A program made the position numbers and the translations under genes. The notes below the pieces were generated by a model. It saw only the letters and a list, made by a program, of their open reading frames with translations, was not told the DNA's origin and made no database searches. A DNA stretch of 16,968 nt. Source: CAMDHY01 sp943372725. GTDB lineage: Bacteria > Pseudomonadota > Alphaproteobacteria > Rhizobiales > Segnochrobactraceae. The stretch is taken from positions 1 to 16,968 of the forward strand of contig CALRZT010000067.1 of assembly GCA_943372725.1 (NCBI GenBank), given 5' to 3'. This document shows positions 16,001 through 16,968 of the stretch, one piece after another (position 1 is the first letter of the stretch; each line of letters starts with the position of its first letter).

Positions 16001-16968
16001 GGAAACGAGATCGGCGAGCGAGAAGCCGTCGTGGGCGGCGAGGAAATCGACGCTCGACGACGGCCGGCGATGGCGCGCGGCGAAGACGTCGGCGGAGCCG
16101 GCGAGGCGGGTGGCGAGCTCGCCGACCGTCCATTGGTCGCCGCGCCAGAAGCGGCGGACGGTGTCGCGGTAGCGGTCGTTCCACTCGCCCCAGCGCGCCG
16201 GCAGCGAACCGAGCTGGTAGCCACCAGGGCCGATGTCCCAGGGCTCGGCGACGATGCGCAAGGTGCGCAGCAGCGGGTCCTGCTCGATCGCCTGGTAGAG
16301 GGGAGCGGCCGGATCGAACCCGTCGGCGCGGCGGCCGAGGGTGGCGCCGAGGTCGAAGCGGAAGCCGTCGATGCCCCCGACGATCGCCCAGTGGCGCAGC
16401 GTGTCCATGGCGAGGCGCAGCATCGCCGGCCGGTCGAGGGCCAGAGTATTGCCGCAGCCGGTGTCGTCGATCAGCCCGCCGGGACGGTCGCCGCCATGGC
16501 GGAAGTAGAGCGCCGAATCGAGCCCGCGCAGCGACACCGTCGGGCCGAAGGCGTCGCCCTCGCCGGTGTGGTTGAGGACGACGTCGAGGATGACCGAGAT
16601 GCCGGCCGCGTGCAGCGCGTCGACCGTGGCGCGCACTTCGGCCATGCCGCCGGGGGCGAGGCGCGGATCGGGGGCGAGCAGCGCGACGGGGTTGTAGCCC
16701 CAGTAGTTCGTCAGGCCGAGCCGCACGAGATGGCGCTCGTCGATCCAGGCCGACAGCGGCATCAGCTCGACGGTGCCGACGCCGAGCCTGACGAGATGGT
16801 CGATCGCCGCCGGATGGGCGAGGCCGGCCATCGTGCCGCGGATCGCCTCGGGGATGTCGGGATGGGTCTTGGTGAAGCCGCGGACGTGGAGCTCGTAGAC
16901 GACGTCGCTGGCCGCTCCGGCGCCCTGCGGGCGCCGGCCCTCATCCGGCCTTCGGCCACCTTCTCCCA
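13037..16968 (-). CDS. Fused glycogen debranching enzyme GlgX and 4-alpha-glucanotransferase MalQ, 5' partial
   Basis: A reading frame open to the window edge and at least 1309 residues long; positions below count from the internal Met at 16831. The N-terminal part is GlgX (GH13_11 isoamylase-type, cleaving alpha-1,6 branches of glycogen): YELHVRGFTKTHP just before that Met, ILDVVLNHTGEGD (81-93), GFRFD nucleophile D160, VAEPWD acid/base E196, HDG D268. Residues 511-570 are a Pro/Ala/Glu-rich linker. From about 571 on is MalQ (GH77): NPLHALSPVQPDQASPYHGNDR (780-801), nucleophile D1024 (LRIDHAM), acid/base E1072 (VGEDLG), D1123 (SHDLPP). Both domains keep their catalytic triads, so the fusion looks functional: debranching followed by disproportionation of maltodextrins. 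The CBM48-type N-terminus (about 150 residues) should lie beyond the window. The last 52 bases belong to a palindromic repeat read in frame. A TetR gene overlaps the stop. Confidence 0.95.
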   Translation of the reverse strand, partial: GEGGRRPDEGRRPQGAGAASDVVYELHVRGFTKTHPDIPEAIRGTMAGLAHPAAIDHLVRLGVGTVELMPLSAWIDERHLVRLGLTNYWGYNPVALLAPDPRLAPGGMAEVRATVDALHAAGISVILDVVLNHTGEGDAFGPTVSLRGLDSALYFRHGGDRPGGLIDDTGCGNTLALDRPAMLRLAMDTLRHWAIVGGIDGFRFDLGATLGRRADGFDPAAPLYQAIEQDPLLRTLRIVAEPWDIGPGGYQLGSLPARWGEWNDRYRDTVRRFWRGDQWTVGELATRLAGSADVFAARHRRPSSSVDFLAAHDGFSLADLVSYEQKHNAANGEDNRDGHGENHSWNHGVEGPSGDPAIQAARTSDVRALLTTLLVSRGAPMIAMGDELGRTQGGNNNAYCQDGPLSWIDWATADNGLAAFVGRLVRLRADNPALSADRFLTGAPVDDSGIVDVEWRTAAGSPMAPSDWENGDNRTLIAAYYAPATDGRAADRAVVVLHAGADPLDVVVPDVEEGSIWCVAADSAAPDEPSMARRYDGLATVPVAARSAVVLLQAGKQSETRGLEPSTVVAPVTAEEAPSEAPAAAPESGSLITDHDPAPAPPPSPPAPTIVPARIETGVLDRLAAAAGLAPFWWDVSGNRHVVGVEAKQAILAAMRLPATSTAEARASLSRLAERRDRRRLPPVVVARDGEPATVTIAAPAPRALVLERADGVTQPLLIGLDAPRITALAADGRGVERVRVPLPPLPVGVHRLVTEDGAVSCRVIIAPRRCHLPPALAGDHKVVGLATHLYAVRRNGDAGIGDFTALSMLGRIAAGAGAVTVGINPLHALSPVQPDQASPYHGNDRHFLDWLYLDLAKVPDATALPAVPVASLIDYPAVRAAKRAALEAAYQTFRRRPVDDPLVRERAAFVASGGEALRRFAVFEAIAESRPDERWPAWPEALRHHASPAVAAFAAANADRVGFALHLQWLADRQLAAATADMRSAGLSCGLYRDLAVGSSPAGAEAWAASDDLVTGVSVGAPPDPFTEDGQVWDLPAPDPLRMAETGYVGFQALLAANMRHAGLLRIDHAMALTRLFLVPAGMKAMDGTYVAYPVDDLLGVLALESVRAQCAVVGEDLGTVPEGFREKLAASGVLSYRVVPFEQDETGFRPPSSYPVDAVASASSHDLPPIPGFWTGADLQVDVDIGRITPADLPAAREARALERARLATALEKAGVKGVTAETTDTAAVVDGVHAFLAETPSRLVTLQVDDLTGETEALNKPGTDRERPNWRRRLSMSVEEIAASTIPARIAAVVARRGAAAEGEPS
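15183..15203 (-). repeat. Three 7-bp tandem repeats in the GlgX-MalQ linker
   Basis: On the plus strand the units are TGATCCG, TGATCAA and TGATCCC, with a degenerate fourth (GGATCG) just before. The 7-bp period is not a multiple of three, so it was not shaped by protein sequence. It encodes part of SLITDHDP in the linker between the two enzyme domains. Confidence 0.6.
16917..16968 (-). repeat. Palindromic repeat element within the glgX-malQ coding frame
   Basis: Two adjacent hairpins. CCGGCGCCC (16917-16925) and GGGCGCCGG (16929-16937) are perfect 9-bp arms with loop TGC. GGCC-TTC-GGCC lies at 16947-16957, flanked by CCCTCATCC (16938-16946) and ACCTTCTCCCA (16958-16968). The second part strongly resembles the abundant palindromic units of Hyphomicrobiales (RIME-like), which are normally intergenic. 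In the glgX frame it is read without stops as Gly/Arg/Pro/Ala-rich peptide directly before the conserved VVYELHVRG motif. The element runs to the window edge, so its other end is unseen. Confidence 0.7.

Overview
The window reads as chromosomal DNA of a GC-rich alphaproteobacterium, most likely of the Hyphomicrobiales (Rhizobiales). The evidence is very high GC with GC-rich third positions, a DsbB/zincin-metallopeptidase gene pair, an RHH_4-type ribbon-helix-helix protein, a sequence matching the EcfG (general stress sigma) promoter pattern, and a palindromic repeat of a type common in rhizobial genomes. I cannot name a genus. I saw no rRNA, tRNA, CRISPR array, transposase or phage gene.

Layout. 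Positions 1-673 (+): the 3' end of a DsbB-family gene, overlapped by a small HExxH metallopeptidase. Positions 713-1941 (-): inorganic pyrophosphatase (ppa) and a GNAT acetyltransferase. The acetyltransferase shares a short divergent promoter region with a short-chain dehydrogenase at 2015-2809 (+). Positions 2915-4738 (-): translational GTPase TypA/BipA. Positions 5005-6050 (+): an RHH protein, a roughly 300-base non-coding stretch rich in inverted repeats, and a glyoxalase I. Positions 6119-11294 (+): an oxidation block of four genes in two units. The first unit is a Tat-signal small subunit plus a GMC-type flavoprotein dehydrogenase. The second, behind its own promoter and a strong palindromic operator, is a Rieske oxygenase alpha subunit plus a PYROXD2/phytoene-desaturase-like FAD oxidoreductase. 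Positions 11325-12231: ribosome-rescue hydrolase ArfB (-) and a CsbD-family stress protein (+) with an EcfG-like promoter and a clear intrinsic terminator. Positions 12309-16968 (-): a giant GlgX-MalQ fusion (glycogen debranching enzyme plus 4-alpha-glucanotransferase), open at the window edge, with a TetR/BetI-like regulator overlapping its stop codon.

How the genes may work together. The first GMC unit looks like a periplasmic dehydrogenase in which the small subunit carries the Tat signal for a leaderless flavoprotein. No cytochrome subunit is present. The Rieske/PYROXD2-like pair looks like a cytoplasmic two-step oxidation of an unknown substrate, with its promoter masked by a repressor-type palindrome. 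No reductase, transporter or regulator lies beside it, so the substrate cannot be deduced here. The glycogen fusion would both debranch glycogen and disproportionate the released maltodextrins.

The least ordinary features are: a palindromic repeat read in frame inside the glycogen fusion gene at the window edge; a 7-bp tandem repeat inside its interdomain linker; the palindrome covering the -10 of the Rieske operon; the Rieske/PYROXD2-like pair itself; and a likely leaderless GNAT transcript.
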